A stretch of 64,000 nucleotides of DNA. It comes from Actinomycetota bacterium (GTDB taxonomy: Bacteria > Actinomycetota > Actinomycetes > Nanopelagicales > Nanopelagicaceae). Both the position numbers and the translations under genes were made by a program. The stretch spans positions 29,056-93,055 of the forward strand of contig WLIQ01000001.1 in assembly GCA_009726135.1 (NCBI GenBank). The letters run 5' to 3'. Each line of letters opens with the position of its first letter. Positions within the stretch are counted from its first letter, which is position 1. Shown piece after piece: positions 1 to 10,882 of the stretch. The notes under the pieces were generated by a model. The model was not told the origin of the DNA and searched no databases. It saw nothing but the letters and a program-made list of their open reading frames with translations.

Positions 1-38
1 GCGGCCAATCCGGCAGTCAGTCGAATATAGGCTTTCAT
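1..38 (-). CDS. mltG: Start of a probable MltG-type endolytic transglycosylase (partial)
   Basis: Only the first 12 codons lie in the window (MKAYIRLTAGLA, an ATG on the minus strand), and the gene runs off the left edge. The start overlaps the ruvX stop codon in an ATGA arrangement, so the two are translationally coupled. The basic residues followed by a hydrophobic stretch look like the beginning of a signal anchor. The name rests on synteny: in Actinobacteria alaS-ruvX is normally followed by mltG, a membrane-anchored lytic transglycosylase that cuts nascent peptidoglycan strands. The sequence itself is too short to confirm this. Confidence 0.45.
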   Translation of the reverse strand, partial: MKAYIRLTAGLA

Positions 39-460
39 CCGCGCTGCTTTTCGATTTCGAGAGCGAAATTTAGAATTGCCACGGCGGCGGCTTGATCGAT
101 AGATGCACGTGCATCTTTTGCCTTCACTCCAGAATCTTGCATATTTTTTGTAGCGCTCACTGTACTCAACCGCTCATCGATGAGTTCAACGGGTGCGTTC
201 GTCAGCTGCCCCAGCATCAATGCGAACTCACTGGCCTTAACTGAAGATTGACTATCACGGCCATCCATATGTGATGGTTTGCCGACGTAAATTCGAATAG
301 GTTCATATTCGGAGAACAGTTCCAAAATTTTTACCTTTAAATTGCCGTCATTGGAATTCAAAGTAGTAACAGGTGATGACAAAATTGCATCTGGATCACA
401 TACAGCTACACCTATTCGGACGTCACCATAATCAAATGCGATTCGGCGACCTCGTTGCAT
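35..460 (-). CDS. ruvX: RuvX/YqgF family putative pre-16S rRNA nuclease
   Basis: This is a 141-residue RNase H-fold protein of the YqgF family, which in bacteria is implicated in 16S rRNA 5' end maturation and was earlier called a putative Holliday junction resolvase. The acidic residues of the fold are visible: FDYG near residue 9, DERLST in the middle, and ASIDQAAA near the C terminus. Length is normal for the family. It lies 7 bases downstream of alaS and overlaps the next gene by ATGA, so it is an operon member in the conserved actinobacterial order alaS-ruvX-mltG. Confidence 0.9.
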   Translation of the reverse strand: MQRGRRIAFDYGDVRIGVAVCDPDAILSSPVTTLNSNDGNLKVKILELFSEYEPIRIYVGKPSHMDGRDSQSSVKASEFALMLGQLTNAPVELIDERLSTVSATKNMQDSGVKAKDARASIDQAAAVAILNFALEIEKQRG

Positions 461-467
461 AACCAGA

Positions 468-3140
468 TTATTCGGCTAGGGCTTGAGAAATCGCAGCCAA
501 CGCATCAACAGATTTTGCTGCATCTGTGCCTCCACCTTGAGCAAAATCATCTTTACCACCACCGCCACCACCTAAAACTGTGGATCCAATCTTTACTAAC
601 GCTCCAGCTTTGACTCCACCGGCACGGGCAGCCTCACTAACGGCGACAACTAGCACTGGCTTGGAATCATTAACGCTGATTAGTGCAACAACGACGTTTG
701 GCGCATGAGAGCGAAGTTCTAGTGCAATCTTGCGCAGATCATCTCCCGAGATTCCATCTCCTAAAAGTGCTGTGATAACTGTTGTGCCATTCACAACCTT
801 TGCACTCTTAGCAATCTCGCCAACTTGAGATAGTGCCTGTGCTGAGCGCAAAACAGACAACTCCTTTTCAATCTCTTTCATTGAGTTGATAAGACCATTA
901 ATACGTTCAGGAAGTTCTTCTACACGAGCACCTTTGAGGATCTCTGTTAGCGAGTTAAGCAAGATGTGTTCGCGCGCTAAGAATTTATAAGCATCAACAC
1001 CTACAAGAGCCTCAACACGTCGAACACCCGCACCGATTGAGGACTCACTCAATAGTTTTACGACACCAAGCTGACCCGAGCGAGACACGTGTGTTCCACC
1101 GCAAAGCTCACGTGCCCAATCGCCAACGCTGACAACGCGAACTTGGTCTCCATACTTTTCACCAAAGAGTGCCATAGCACCAATTTTCTTAGCCGCCTCT
1201 TGCGACATAACCTCTGCACTGATTTCCAAATTATCAAGTAGCAAAGTATTAACGCGGAATTCAACATCATTGAGAACTGATGCTGGAACTGCACCCGTTG
1301 CCGGAAAATCAAAGCGGAAGCGCCCAGGTGAATTCTCAGAACCGGCTTGCGTTGCAGTTTCGCCTAGAAGTTCGCGAAAGGCTTTATGAACCATGTGTGT
1401 AGCAGTGTGTGCACGTGAAATCGCATGTCGACGCTCAATGTCGATAGATGCCTGGGCCTGTGAACCGTTTTCTACCGAACCACTGAGTACTCGACCTCGG
1501 TGAACAAACACACCTGGAACGGGAGTTTGTACGTCATCGATTTCAACAACTGCGCCGTTAGACAATGTAATTGTTCCACCATCGGCTAGCTGCCCACCAC
1601 CTTCTGCATAGAACGGTGTGCGATCCAAAACTATTTCGACATCTTCATCGGCCCCGGCGGACCCAACGAGCAGGCCATCGACCAATATCGCATTAATCTT
1701 TGATTCACTTGTTACATGGGTGTAACCAATGAACTCGGATTTTCCACTCTTATCAACGAGTGCGCGATATACCGAAAGATCGGTGTGCCCACTCTTTTTA
1801 GCTTTCGAATCAGCTTTAGCTCGATCCTTTTGCTCTTTCATTAATCGACGAAAACCATCTTCATCAACTTCAAGACCTTCTTCGCGCGCCATTTCTAGCG
1901 TCAAATCAAATGGAAAACCGTAAGTGTCGTGAAGTTTGAAAGCGTCTTCGCCCGGTAAAACTGCGCTTTTGCTCTTCTTGATTGCCGCACTAGCTACATC
2001 AAAGATCTGTGTTCCACTTTTTAGTGTTTGCAAGAAACTCTCTTCTTCAGAAACACTAACTGACAAAATACGTTTTGTATCAGTAACTAACTCTGGGTAC
2101 TGCGGACCCATTGCACCAATAGCTGCCACGGTGAGCTCGGACATGATTGGATCCATTGATCCAAGTAAACGCATATTTCGAATCGTGCGGCGCATCATGC
2201 GTCGTAGAACATAACCACGACCTTCATTTCCCGGCGTTACCCCATCGCCGATGAGCATCGCCGATGTTCGAGCGTGATCTGCAATGATGCGCAGAGAAAT
2301 ATCTGACTTCGCGGATGAACCGTACTTAACTCCAGTTAACTGTGATGCTTTCGAGAGAATTTGCATCGTTGTATCAATCTCGTAAATATTCTCAACGCCT
2401 TGCAATAGCGCGGCCATACGCTCGAGCCCTAAACCTGTGTCGATACTTTTTGCTGGAAGCTCGCCAAGGATTGGATAATCATTTTTACCCGATCCCACGC
2501 CTCTTTCATTTTGCATGAAAACCAAATTCCAGACTTCCATATAACGGTTTTCATCGGCAATTGGACCGCCTTCAGAACCAAAGGCTGGACCACGGTCGTA
2601 ATAAATCTCAGAGCACGGGCCGCAAGGACCAGGAACTCCCATTGACCAAAAGTTATCTTCCATGTCGCGGCGCTGAATGCGCTCTTTAGGAACACCCATT
2701 TTATTGTGCCAAATGTCAGCGGCTTCGTCATCATCGAGATAAACAGTTACCCATAAGCGATCTTCAGGGAACCCATATCCGCCATCATCAATAGGACGCG
2801 TCAGAAGTTCCCAAGCAAGTGCGATGGCACCCTCTTTGAAATAATCGCCAAAAGAAAAGTTACCGCACATCTGAAAAAACGAAGCGTGGCGTGTTGTCTT
2901 ACCTACCTCATCAATATCTAATGTTCGTACACATTTTTGAACTGATGTCGCTCGCTTGTAAGGAGGAGTAATTTCACCAAGAAAATAAGGTTTGAAAGGC
3001 ACCATACCTGCGTTCACAAGCAGCAGGTTGGGATCATCAGCGATTAACGATGATGATGGAACGACTGTATGCGTTAACCCTTGACGGTTATCTGATTCAA
3101 AAAAACGCAGCCAGCGTGAACGGATCTCGGCGGATTCCAC
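468..3140 (-). CDS. alaS: Alanyl-tRNA synthetase
   Basis: AlaRS (890 residues, full length) charges tRNA-Ala in the cytoplasm. The N-terminal class II catalytic domain begins with [15 protein letters not shown], the usual actinobacterial start, here on a GTG codon. The editing domain carries HTATHMVH near residue 577 and CGGTH near residue 679, which together form the zinc-binding deacylation site. A glycine-rich C-terminal segment ([16 protein letters not shown]) matches the family's C-Ala domain. It starts 9 bases after the DUF948 gene and leads directly into ruvX, consistent with one operon. Confidence 0.97.
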   Translation of the reverse strand: MESAEIRSRWLRFFESDNRQGLTHTVVPSSSLIADDPNLLLVNAGMVPFKPYFLGEITPPYKRATSVQKCVRTLDIDEVGKTTRHASFFQMCGNFSFGDYFKEGAIALAWELLTRPIDDGGYGFPEDRLWVTVYLDDDEAADIWHNKMGVPKERIQRRDMEDNFWSMGVPGPCGPCSEIYYDRGPAFGSEGGPIADENRYMEVWNLVFMQNERGVGSGKNDYPILGELPAKSIDTGLGLERMAALLQGVENIYEIDTTMQILSKASQLTGVKYGSSAKSDISLRIIADHARTSAMLIGDGVTPGNEGRGYVLRRMMRRTIRNMRLLGSMDPIMSELTVAAIGAMGPQYPELVTDTKRILSVSVSEEESFLQTLKSGTQIFDVASAAIKKSKSAVLPGEDAFKLHDTYGFPFDLTLEMAREEGLEVDEDGFRRLMKEQKDRAKADSKAKKSGHTDLSVYRALVDKSGKSEFIGYTHVTSESKINAILVDGLLVGSAGADEDVEIVLDRTPFYAEGGGQLADGGTITLSNGAVVEIDDVQTPVPGVFVHRGRVLSGSVENGSQAQASIDIERRHAISRAHTATHMVHKAFRELLGETATQAGSENSPGRFRFDFPATGAVPASVLNDVEFRVNTLLLDNLEISAEVMSQEAAKKIGAMALFGEKYGDQVRVVSVGDWARELCGGTHVSRSGQLGVVKLLSESSIGAGVRRVEALVGVDAYKFLAREHILLNSLTEILKGARVEELPERINGLINSMKEIEKELSVLRSAQALSQVGEIAKSAKVVNGTTVITALLGDGISGDDLRKIALELRSHAPNVVVALISVNDSKPVLVVAVSEAARAGGVKAGALVKIGSTVLGGGGGGKDDFAQGGGTDAAKSVDALAAISQALAE

Positions 3141-3149
3141 TTGTGAGGA

Positions 3150-3509
3150 TCACTCAGCCTTCTTCTTAGATCGAGATTTCTTCATCGATGCTGCAGAAAG
3201 CAAAGCTCCAGCTACTTTAACCGCTGAGCCATTTTTGCTGATGAAAGATGTAGTGACTTCATTAACCTTATCTGAGAGATCTTCTGCATTTTTGGTGATG
3301 CGGTTAATGCTCTTAAGCGGTCCGTTAATAAGAGTTACGGTTGTATTGACCTCATCAATAAGAGGTGCGGCCTCATCCGTTAAAACCTTGAGTGAGGCCT
3401 TCGCTTCATCTATTAAACGACCAACTCGAATAATTACGTAGGCAACTGCCAGCGCGATAATCATTAACGCGCAGCTCGCGACTATCGTTGCAACTCCACC
3501 TGGACCCAT
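3150..3509 (-). CDS. DUF948 domain-containing small membrane protein
   Basis: A 119-residue protein with one N-terminal membrane segment (about residues 6-28, TIVASCALMIIALAVAYVII) followed by a long amphipathic, probably coiled-coil region and a lysine/arginine-rich tail (KKSRSKKKAE). This architecture matches DUF948 proteins, which are conserved between aspS and alaS in many Actinobacteria and have no established function. It sits 4 bases after aspS and 9 bases before alaS, so it is co-transcribed with tRNA synthetases. The basic tail probably faces the cytoplasm, but I cannot assign a role. Confidence 0.75.
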   Translation of the reverse strand: MGPGGVATIVASCALMIIALAVAYVIIRVGRLIDEAKASLKVLTDEAAPLIDEVNTTVTLINGPLKSINRITKNAEDLSDKVNEVTTSFISKNGSAVKVAGALLSAASMKKSRSKKKAE

Positions 3510-3513
3510 GTTG

Positions 3514-5265
3514 TTAGCCTACCTGAGGAGCTTGTTTAGGCGCGCCATCGATACCGCTCTCCTTGCGTTGCGCCAGGGTAATTGGTGTTGGAGCACCAGT
3601 GAGTGGGTCCCCACCGCTAGCTGTTTTAGGGAAAGCAATGACTTCACGAATTGAATCTGAACCAGTTAGCAATGCGCATACGCGATCTAGGCCAAGTGCG
3701 ATTCCGCCATGTGGAGGCGGACCATAGTTAAATGCCTCAAGTAAGAAACCAAACTTACTTTGCGCTTCCTCATCACTTAATCCAATAACGTTAAAGACAT
3801 CTTTTTGAATTTGGCGATCGTGGATACGGATGGAACCGCCGCCAAGTTCAGTTCCGTTGAGCACTATGTCGTATGCATAGGCAAGTGCCGATGCTGGATC
3901 TTGTGCAAAAGTTTTCGCAAACTCTGGTTTTGGACCAGTGAACGGATGGTGAACCGCTGTCCATCCACCATTATCAGTTGGTTCAAACATAGGTGCGTCC
4001 ACAACCCATAAGAACTCCCACTTATCGGCTGGAATTAAGTTACAACGCTTACCAATTTCTAATCTGACTGCACCCAACAAATTTAGTGATGCGGTGCGCT
4101 CACCAGCTGCAAAGAAAATAGCGTCTCCGGGTTTTGCCCCAGCTGCTGCAGTAATGCCAGCAGCTTCTGACTCTGAAAGATTCTTAGCAACTGGCCCACC
4201 CAAAGTTCCATCTTCATTAACCAAAATATATGCAAGGCCTTTAGCCCCGCGCGCTTTAGCCCAATCTTGCCATGCATCTAGTTCACGGCGAGGTGAAGAT
4301 GCTCCACCTGGCATAACAACGCTTCCAACATACGGAGCTTGGAAAACTCGGAAAGTAGTTTCTGCAAAATATGAAGTCTGTTCCGTTAATTCGTGAGCAA
4401 AGCGCAGATCTGGTTTATCAGATCCGTAACGAGACATTGCATCGGCGTAGGTCATACGTTGAAGTGGAAGTGGAATTGTGTAACCAACGGCTTCCTTCCA
4501 TACACGTGCAACTATTTTCTCGGCAACTGCCAAAATATCCTCTTGGTCGATAAATGACATTTCAATATCGAGTTGGGTGAACTCAGGCTGACGATCAGCA
4601 CGAAAATCTTCATCGCGGAAGCAGCGCGCAATTTGGTAATACTTTTCCATGCCAGCCACCATCAACAACTGCTTAAACAGTTGTGGCGACTGAGGAAGTG
4701 CATACCAGCTTCCGGGTTGCAATCGAACAGGTACTAGAAAGTCACGTGCACCTTCAGGTGTTGATCGAGTCAGATACGGAGTCTCAATCTCTAAAAATGC
4801 TTCGTCCTCCATAACTCGGCGAATTACCGACGTTACTTTTGATCGCAGGCGCAGGTTAGCTGCCGGCTTTTCGCGACGAAGATCTAAATATCGATACTTG
4901 AGGCGTACTTCTTCACTTATGTCTGCATCATTTCCAGAATCAACTGGGAAAGGTAGTGCAGCCGATTCGCTAAGGACAACAACCGTGTCCCCCATGATTT
5001 CAATTTCTCCGGTTGGAAGATTCGGATTTTCATTTCCAGAAGGGCGGGCTAACACTTCACCCGTAATCATCAAACACCATTCAGCACGAAGTGATCCTGC
5101 AATTTTCTCGTCACGGATTACAACCTGGACCGAGCCTGATGCATCGCGCAGATCGATAAATGCAACTCCGCCATGGTCGCGACGTCTAGAAACCCAACCT
5201 GCCAACGTGACCGTCGTGCCGGCATGAGATTTGCGCAATGAGCCTGCGTCGTGAGTTCTTAACAT
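3514..5265 (-). CDS. aspS: Aspartyl-tRNA synthetase
   Basis: Class IIb bacterial-type AspRS, 583 residues. An N-terminal OB-fold anticodon-binding domain ([20 protein letters not shown]) is followed by the catalytic core with the flipping-loop motif QSPQLFKQ, motif 2 ([18 protein letters not shown]) and motif 3 ([10 protein letters not shown]). The GAD insertion domain typical of the bacterial enzyme lies between motifs 2 and 3. I cannot tell whether it is discriminating or also charges tRNA-Asn for the GatCAB route. It follows hisS by 23 bases and precedes the DUF948 gene by 4. Confidence 0.97.
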   Translation of the reverse strand: MLRTHDAGSLRKSHAGTTVTLAGWVSRRRDHGGVAFIDLRDASGSVQVVIRDEKIAGSLRAEWCLMITGEVLARPSGNENPNLPTGEIEIMGDTVVVLSESAALPFPVDSGNDADISEEVRLKYRYLDLRREKPAANLRLRSKVTSVIRRVMEDEAFLEIETPYLTRSTPEGARDFLVPVRLQPGSWYALPQSPQLFKQLLMVAGMEKYYQIARCFRDEDFRADRQPEFTQLDIEMSFIDQEDILAVAEKIVARVWKEAVGYTIPLPLQRMTYADAMSRYGSDKPDLRFAHELTEQTSYFAETTFRVFQAPYVGSVVMPGGASSPRRELDAWQDWAKARGAKGLAYILVNEDGTLGGPVAKNLSESEAAGITAAAGAKPGDAIFFAAGERTASLNLLGAVRLEIGKRCNLIPADKWEFLWVVDAPMFEPTDNGGWTAVHHPFTGPKPEFAKTFAQDPASALAYAYDIVLNGTELGGGSIRIHDRQIQKDVFNVIGLSDEEAQSKFGFLLEAFNYGPPPHGGIALGLDRVCALLTGSDSIREVIAFPKTASGGDPLTGAPTPITLAQRKESGIDGAPKQAPQVG

Positions 5266-5288
5266 GGTTGCGTTTTACATCCCTATAA

Positions 5289-6539
5289 TTAAAGTGCGCT
5301 GATTAATGATGCAATCTTAACCGATGAAGTCTCACCAGTTTTCATCTCTTTTAGCTCCACAGTTGCGCTAGAAATCTCAGAATCACCTAGAACTATGACG
5401 TAGCGTGCACCGCTCTTATCAGCACCTTTCATGGCTCCTTTGAGTGCCCGGTCGCCAAAAGCAACTTCGACGCTTTTTCCAGAAGATCTTAGATCGCTGG
5501 CAATCTTCATCGCCATCTCTTTAGCGGCATCACCTAATGGAATGATGAATAAATCCGAGACAAAGGAGTTTTCGTTGATAACCCCTTCTGCTTCAGCAGC
5601 TAGTAAAGCTCTATCAACACCTAAGCCAAAACCGATTCCTGATAGCTCTTGGCCACCAAGCTGCGCCATGAGACCGTCATAACGGCCTCCCCCACCAATT
5701 CCTGATTGCGCTCCTAGAAGTTCGTGCACAAACTCAAAAGTTGTTCCGGTGTAGTAATCCAAACCACGAACCATACGTGGATTGAGAGTGTAAGAAATTC
5801 CGAGGGCCTCTAAATATTTTTTGACTTGCTCAAAGTGAGATTTTGAGGGATCGCTGAGGTAATCAACGAGTAAAGGTGCATTAGCCATAGCTTCTTTTAC
5901 TTCAGGGCGCTTGTCATCAAAGAGGCGCAAAGGATTTAGAGCAGCTCTTGAACTGGTTGCCTCATCCAGATTCATTCCGGCAATAAATTGGACTAAGTCG
6001 ATACGGTGGGCTGCGCGCGATTGGGCATCACCCAGACTCGTAATTTCCAAACGATACTTACTTAAGCCAATAGCTTTGAATCCTGCATCTGCAATAGCAA
6101 TAACTTCGGCGTCTATTGCCGGATCATCCAAACCAATTGCTTCAATACCAACTTGGTAAAATTGACGATAACGGCCAGCTTGTGGACGCTCTGCTCGAAA
6201 GAATTGCCCGGAGTACCAAAGTTTTGCCGGAAGTTGACCACGATCTAAACCATGTTCAATAACTGCGCGCATCACACCTGCAGTTCCTTCGGGGCGTAAA
6301 GTGATTGAGCGATCTCCACGATCTTGAAATGTATACATTTCTTTGGAAACTACATCAGTCGATTCGCCAACTCCGCGAGTGAATAGCTCAGTATCTTCAA
6401 AGACTGGAAGCTCTATGAGTTGATAGCCTGCCAGACGGGCTGGAGTAATCAGAGACTCCCTGACGAATTCAAACGCTGCAGAGCGTGGTGGAACATATTC
6501 ACTTACGCCTTTTGGTGCTTGGATCTTTTGTGCGGCCAT
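5289..6539 (-). CDS. hisS: Histidyl-tRNA synthetase
   Basis: HisRS of 416 residues, normal for the bacterial enzyme. Class II motif 2 appears as [15 protein letters not shown], the histidine-specific motif as [13 protein letters not shown], and motif 3 as [13 protein letters not shown]. The C-terminal anticodon-binding domain occupies roughly the last 90 residues. The ATG overlaps the stop codon of the upstream metallo-hydrolase gene by one base (TAATG), indicating translational coupling. Confidence 0.97.
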   Translation of the reverse strand: MAAQKIQAPKGVSEYVPPRSAAFEFVRESLITPARLAGYQLIELPVFEDTELFTRGVGESTDVVSKEMYTFQDRGDRSITLRPEGTAGVMRAVIEHGLDRGQLPAKLWYSGQFFRAERPQAGRYRQFYQVGIEAIGLDDPAIDAEVIAIADAGFKAIGLSKYRLEITSLGDAQSRAAHRIDLVQFIAGMNLDEATSSRAALNPLRLFDDKRPEVKEAMANAPLLVDYLSDPSKSHFEQVKKYLEALGISYTLNPRMVRGLDYYTGTTFEFVHELLGAQSGIGGGGRYDGLMAQLGGQELSGIGFGLGVDRALLAAEAEGVINENSFVSDLFIIPLGDAAKEMAMKIASDLRSSGKSVEVAFGDRALKGAMKGADKSGARYVIVLGDSEISSATVELKEMKTGETSSVKIASLISAL

Positions 6540-7201
6540 TAGTAACGACCTTTCAACGCAGTTAAATATGGATTGTTCTTTTTCTCTGCCGCCATAGTGG
6601 TCTCAGCGTAATGACCAGGCAAAACCCTTAGGTGATCTGGCAAAGGCATAATTTTTTTGCGCAAAGTTGTCTCCATCGCTTCAGCTGATCCACCTGGCAA
6701 ATCAGTGCGACCTATGGAACCAGCAAAGAGAACATCGCCGCTGACTAATATTTCATCCTCAATCACAAAGACTAAGGAACCAGCAGTATGTCCGGGTGCG
6801 TGGATAGCTTTAAATTTCATACCCACAAGCTCGACAACTTCCTCATTACGCAATTCTCTAACATCTACTGGTTCGACAAAGTCCATACTCGATAATGTCG
6901 CTATAAATTCTGGCCCATGAATGCGTTCAGGGTGCGCCAATGCAACTCGGTCCAAAGAATGAATATAGGCAGGAATCGAATACCCATCTGCAATCGGTTG
7001 AATTGAAAAGGTGTGATCGAGATGACCATGCGTAGCAATGACGGCAACAGGCTTGAGTGAATGCTTCTTGAGAATTTCATCCAACTGCTGTGAAACATCA
7101 GGCATGCCAGGATCAATAACTACGCATTCACTGCCCGCCTTTGGGGCAATAACCCAGCAGTTAGTGGCATACATAGGAGCGGCGAATGAGTCGATAAGCA
7201 T
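6539..7201 (-). CDS. Metallo-beta-lactamase-fold hydrolase, glyoxalase II-like
   Basis: A 220-residue cytoplasmic metallo-beta-lactamase-fold enzyme. The metal ligands are all visible: THGHLDH (about residues 56-62), the later APGHTAGS histidine, the bridging aspartate in [18 protein letters not shown], and the C-terminal PGHYAETT histidine. This set is typical of the hydroxyacylglutathione-hydrolase-like clade found upstream of hisS in Actinobacteria. The true substrate is unknown, because these organisms do not normally make glutathione. The ATG at 7201 has an AAGGGG ribosome-binding site 8 bases upstream. Confidence 0.88.
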   Translation of the reverse strand: MLIDSFAAPMYATNCWVIAPKAGSECVVIDPGMPDVSQQLDEILKKHSLKPVAVIATHGHLDHTFSIQPIADGYSIPAYIHSLDRVALAHPERIHGPEFIATLSSMDFVEPVDVRELRNEEVVELVGMKFKAIHAPGHTAGSLVFVIEDEILVSGDVLFAGSIGRTDLPGGSAEAMETTLRKKIMPLPDHLRVLPGHYAETTMAAEKKNNPYLTALKGRY

Positions 7202-7335
7202 GGAGTTGACCCCTTCGCCTACGCTTAAAATTGGAGCGATTGACGCTCACACACCTAGACAGGGTACCTTTTACCTCCGCACGATTCACGCTCATCCAAG
7301 GTGCGCCTTAGGTGAGCACGCACACTGATAGCGAC

Positions 7336-7350
7336 GTTCCATAGTGGAAC
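7336..7350 (+). promoter_or_regulatory. Perfect palindrome over a putative -10 upstream of the DUF349 gene
   Basis: GTTCCA-TAG-TGGAAC is a perfect 6+3+6 inverted repeat lying 23 bases before the DUF349 start codon. It contains the -10-like hexamer CATAGT. Its placement suggests an operator overlapping the promoter; no binding protein is identifiable. The rest of the 172-base divergent spacer (7202-7373) shows only a short GAGCG/CGCTC repeat at 7234-7248. Confidence 0.4.
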
Positions 7351-7373
7351 AACGCGCTGAAAGGGACTACACC

Positions 7374-8672
7374 ATGAGCGAATTCAATCCAACACCACAA
7401 GCAAGTGCAGCATCGGCGTTAATCGGAGACCCTTCAGCCTTTGGCCGAGTCGGTGAGGATGGAACGGTTTTTGTTCGCACATCCTCTGGTGAAAAAGCAG
7501 TTGGTTCATATCCTGGTAAAACCGCAGAAGAGGCGTTGGCATATTTCGTTCGCAAATTTGAACTCCTTGCAGCTGAAGTTGCACTCCTCGCCGCTCGAAT
7601 TAAAAGTGGCGCGCTAGTTCCATCAGATGCCTATGCCGCCGTGAAGAAACTGCGCGATCAAGTTAAAGAACTAAATGGTGTTGGCGATCTCGATGCACTC
7701 TCAGCATCTGTTGAACAGATTGAGCCTCTTATTGAAGGTCACCGTGAAGCATATGAGGCTAAGAAAGCTGCAGAAACTGCGGCAAAGGCGGCTCGGCGTG
7801 AACAGATTCTTGTTGAAAAGGAAAAAATTGTTGCAGAGGCCGAGACTCTTGCACTCTCCGAAAGTTGGAAAACTACTGGCGATCGCTTGAAAGTTCTTCT
7901 TGGTGAATGGAAATCTGCACCCCGTCTAGACAAGAAAGCCGATGCTGATCTATGGAAACGTTTTTCTTCTTCACGCAATAAATTTGATAAGCGTCGCCGT
8001 ACACATTTCGCAGCTCTCGAATCGGTTCAAAAAACGGTAGTTGATGCGAAAAAGGGGATCATTGAAGAGGCTGAAAAACTAGCAACATCAACTGAATGGG
8101 TTCCTACAGCTAAGCGCTACAAAGCTCTAATGGATTCTTGGAAAGCGGCTGGACGCGGTAAGCCAAGTGATGATGCAAAAATGTGGGCCAGATTCAAAGC
8201 AGCCCAAGATAAGTTTTTCACTGCCAAGAACGCTGATCTTGAAAAGCGCGATACAACGATGGCTACTAATCTAATTAAGCGAGAAGAGTTAGTTGTGCTC
8301 CTTGAAGGACTTCTACCCATTACTGACTTAGGTGAAGCTAAAAAAGCGTTGCGTGATCACCTCAATGCTTGGAGCAAGATTGGTATGACTCATCGCGAAA
8401 AGCGAGCTTCGCTCGATGCGCGCGTACAAGCCGTTGAAAACGTTTTTAAAGAAGCCGAAGCAGAAACTGTTCGCAAGACTGATCCAGCTGCCAAAGCTCG
8501 TGCGCAAGAGGTTGTTAAGCAGCTAACAGATTCGATCGAAAGCTACGAAAAGATCGCTGCTAAATCTCAAGCTGCAGGTAACGCCAAGAAAGCAACGGAA
8601 GCATCTGAATCTGCAGCTGCGCGACGAGTGTGGTTAGAAGAGGCAATGAAGGGCCTAGCTGAGTTCAGCTAG
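7374..8672 (+). CDS. DUF349 domain-containing coiled-coil protein
   Basis: A 432-residue, highly charged cytoplasmic protein made of several DUF349 helical repeats. The recurring pattern is tryptophan-centred (ESWKTTGDRLKVLLGEWKSA, then EWVPTAKRYKALMDSWKAAG, then ALRDHLNAWSKIG). The start is placed at the ATG of MSEFNPTPQ because AAAGGG lies 9 bases upstream; an in-frame upstream extension to 7344 would overlap the palindrome and has no such site. Actinobacteria carry DUF349 proteins divergent from hisS and next to rel. Function is not established; stress or nucleic-acid binding roles would be guesses. The 3' end overlaps the rel stop region by 4 bases, convergently. Confidence 0.85.
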   Translation: MSEFNPTPQASAASALIGDPSAFGRVGEDGTVFVRTSSGEKAVGSYPGKTAEEALAYFVRKFELLAAEVALLAARIKSGALVPSDAYAAVKKLRDQVKELNGVGDLDALSASVEQIEPLIEGHREAYEAKKAAETAAKAARREQILVEKEKIVAEAETLALSESWKTTGDRLKVLLGEWKSAPRLDKKADADLWKRFSSSRNKFDKRRRTHFAALESVQKTVVDAKKGIIEEAEKLATSTEWVPTAKRYKALMDSWKAAGRGKPSDDAKMWARFKAAQDKFFTAKNADLEKRDTTMATNLIKREELVVLLEGLLPITDLGEAKKALRDHLNAWSKIGMTHREKRASLDARVQAVENVFKEAEAETVRKTDPAAKARAQEVVKQLTDSIESYEKIAAKSQAAGNAKKATEASESAAARRVWLEEAMKGLAEFS

Positions 8673-10882
8673 TTATTTGTAGTGCGATAAACGTCGTACA
8701 CCCCTTCAATATGTCGCACGGCTGAAAGAACTGCATCTAGATGTGTTGCATCAGCCATTTCAAAAGTAAAACGTGAGATGGCTGTGCGATCTTTAGACGT
8801 GGTAACTGATGCGCTCAAGATGTTTACGTGCTGATCAGAAAGCATTCGAGTCACATCAGCTAACAAAGAAGCTCTATCTAGTGCTTCTACTTGGATATTG
8901 ACCAAAAAGACACTAGCTGCACCCAAGCGCCAGGAAACATTAACAATTCGATCATTTTGATTGCGGACTAGGTCATCAGCATTTACACAATCTGAACGGT
9001 GAATTGAAACCCCACTACCTTTGGTAATGAAACCCAAAATTGCATCCCCTGGAACTGGCGTGCAGCAACGTGCGAGCTTTACTAGAACATCATCGGTACC
9101 TTCGACATCAATGGCATTACTCGATCGCCTTGTTGTGCTGACTCGCGTTGGAAAGCTTTCCATCGTTGGCTCTGGATGCGAATCTTCTGCCCCCATAGAT
9201 GAAACTAATTTATCAATTATGGAAGCGGCCGAAACATGACCATCACCCACCGCTGAATACAATGCCTCGATATCGGCATATCGAAGCTCATGTGCTAATT
9301 CCAAAAGTGAATGACCAGCAAAAATTTTCTGAAGAGGAAGTCCCGCTTTTCGCATCTGACGGGCTATAGATTCACGTCCAGCATCAATGGCTTCTTCGCG
9401 CCGCTCCTTGCTAAACCAAGCTTTGATCTTAGAACGCGCCCGAGGACTTTTAACAAAATTGAGCCAATCTCGACTTGGCCCCGCGTGCTCTCCTTTATTG
9501 GTAACAATTTCAACAACATCACCATTATTTAGAGGTGATTCTAGTGGAACTAATCGACCGTTAACCTTTGCTCCTGCGCAACGGATACCAACATCAGTGT
9601 GAACTGAGAACGCAAAATCCACAGGCGTTGATCCCCCAGGCAAGGCAACGACACTCCCCTTGGGCGTGAATACAAAAACCTCAGGTGTGCCTAAATCAAA
9701 TCTCAATGCTTCCAAAAATTCCGAGGGATCCTCAGTCTCTTTCTGCCATTCATGCAACTGTCGTAGCCACAACATTTCTGGTGAGCTCTCATTATTTTCA
9801 TGTCCTTGCTTGTACTTCCAATGCGCGGCTATACCGAACTCAGCGCGAGAATGCATGTCATATGTTCGGATTTGGATCTCAATAGCTTTTCCAGTTGGTC
9901 CTATAACAGTTGTATGCAAAGACTGATAAAGATTAAATTTTGGCATCGCAATGTAATCTTTGAAACGCCCAGGTACCGGACTCCAACGAGCGTGTATTGC
10001 TCCAAGAACTCCATAGCAATCTCGCACATCCTCAACCAATACGCGAATACCAACAAGGTCATATATCTCATTGAACTCACGACCTCGCAAGACCATTTTT
10101 TGATAGACCGAAAAGAAATGCTTCTTGCGCCCAGTAACAGTTGCCTGTATTCCATCAGCGGCCAAATCGGTAGTAACAATCTCAATAACATCATGAGTTA
10201 GCGCGTCTCGAGACGGGGAGCGTTCAGCAACGAGGCGCGCGATTTCTTCGAATTTCTTAGGTTCTAGAACTTCAAAAGATAAATCCTCTAACTCCCACTT
10301 AATCGCATTCATACCTAATCGATGTGCCAGCGGCGCATAAATATCCAGAGTCTCTCGAGCTTTGCGCTCAGCGCTCTCGGTAGAAACATGCTTCCATGTG
10401 CGGGCATTATGTAATCTATCCGCCAACTTGATCACCAACACACGAATATCCCGAGACATTGCTACAACCATCTTGCGAACAGTTTCTGCTTCGGCCGTAG
10501 GCCCGTATGTGAGTTTGTCTAACTTTGTAACGCCATCGACTAATCCTGCAATCTCATCACCAAACTCACTTCGAAGCTCTTTAAGTGAGTACGCCGTATC
10601 TTCAACTGTGTCGTGCAAAAGCGCAGCGATAATAGTTTCAGAGTTCAGGCCAAGGTTAGCCAGAATGTTTGCAACGGCTACAGGGTGCGTTATGTAGCGA
10701 TCACCGGATTTTCGTAGTTGCCCCTCGTGTGCCTTTTCAGCCACACGATATGCGCGTTCAACGTCATCAAAGGTGCTTGTTGCATGGTGTTCTTTGAGCG
10801 CACTTATAACTGGTGCAATCAAAGTTTCCATTGAGGGATCGCTATCTGCGATGTTTACGTTTCGGTTGATTGCGTGGCCCAC
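8669..10882 (-). CDS. rel: Bifunctional (p)ppGpp synthetase/hydrolase
   Basis: Long RSH protein (737 residues) that makes and degrades the alarmone (p)ppGpp. In order: an HD hydrolase domain (ALLHDTVEDT near residue 87), the synthetase domain with the RFKD motif near residue 305 (the RxKD form typical of bifunctional Rel enzymes), a TGS domain (EVFVFTPKGSVVALPGG), a Cys-containing linker (RCCTPVPGD) and a C-terminal ACT domain. I place the start at GTG 10882 because AGAGGA lies 5 bases upstream; this overlaps the secF end by 41 bases. ATG 10831 (METLIAPV) is an alternative with a weaker upstream site. Transcription is probably shared with secD-secF. Confidence 0.93.
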   Translation of the reverse strand: MGHAINRNVNIADSDPSMETLIAPVISALKEHHATSTFDDVERAYRVAEKAHEGQLRKSGDRYITHPVAVANILANLGLNSETIIAALLHDTVEDTAYSLKELRSEFGDEIAGLVDGVTKLDKLTYGPTAEAETVRKMVVAMSRDIRVLVIKLADRLHNARTWKHVSTESAERKARETLDIYAPLAHRLGMNAIKWELEDLSFEVLEPKKFEEIARLVAERSPSRDALTHDVIEIVTTDLAADGIQATVTGRKKHFFSVYQKMVLRGREFNEIYDLVGIRVLVEDVRDCYGVLGAIHARWSPVPGRFKDYIAMPKFNLYQSLHTTVIGPTGKAIEIQIRTYDMHSRAEFGIAAHWKYKQGHENNESSPEMLWLRQLHEWQKETEDPSEFLEALRFDLGTPEVFVFTPKGSVVALPGGSTPVDFAFSVHTDVGIRCAGAKVNGRLVPLESPLNNGDVVEIVTNKGEHAGPSRDWLNFVKSPRARSKIKAWFSKERREEAIDAGRESIARQMRKAGLPLQKIFAGHSLLELAHELRYADIEALYSAVGDGHVSAASIIDKLVSSMGAEDSHPEPTMESFPTRVSTTRRSSNAIDVEGTDDVLVKLARCCTPVPGDAILGFITKGSGVSIHRSDCVNADDLVRNQNDRIVNVSWRLGAASVFLVNIQVEALDRASLLADVTRMLSDQHVNILSASVTTSKDRTAISRFTFEMADATHLDAVLSAVRHIEGVYDVYRTTNN

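Noticed and set aside
7234-7248. GAGCG/CGCTC repeat in the spacer upstream of the MBL-fold gene
   Set aside because: A five-base stem is likely to occur by chance, and its position relative to a promoter is unclear.
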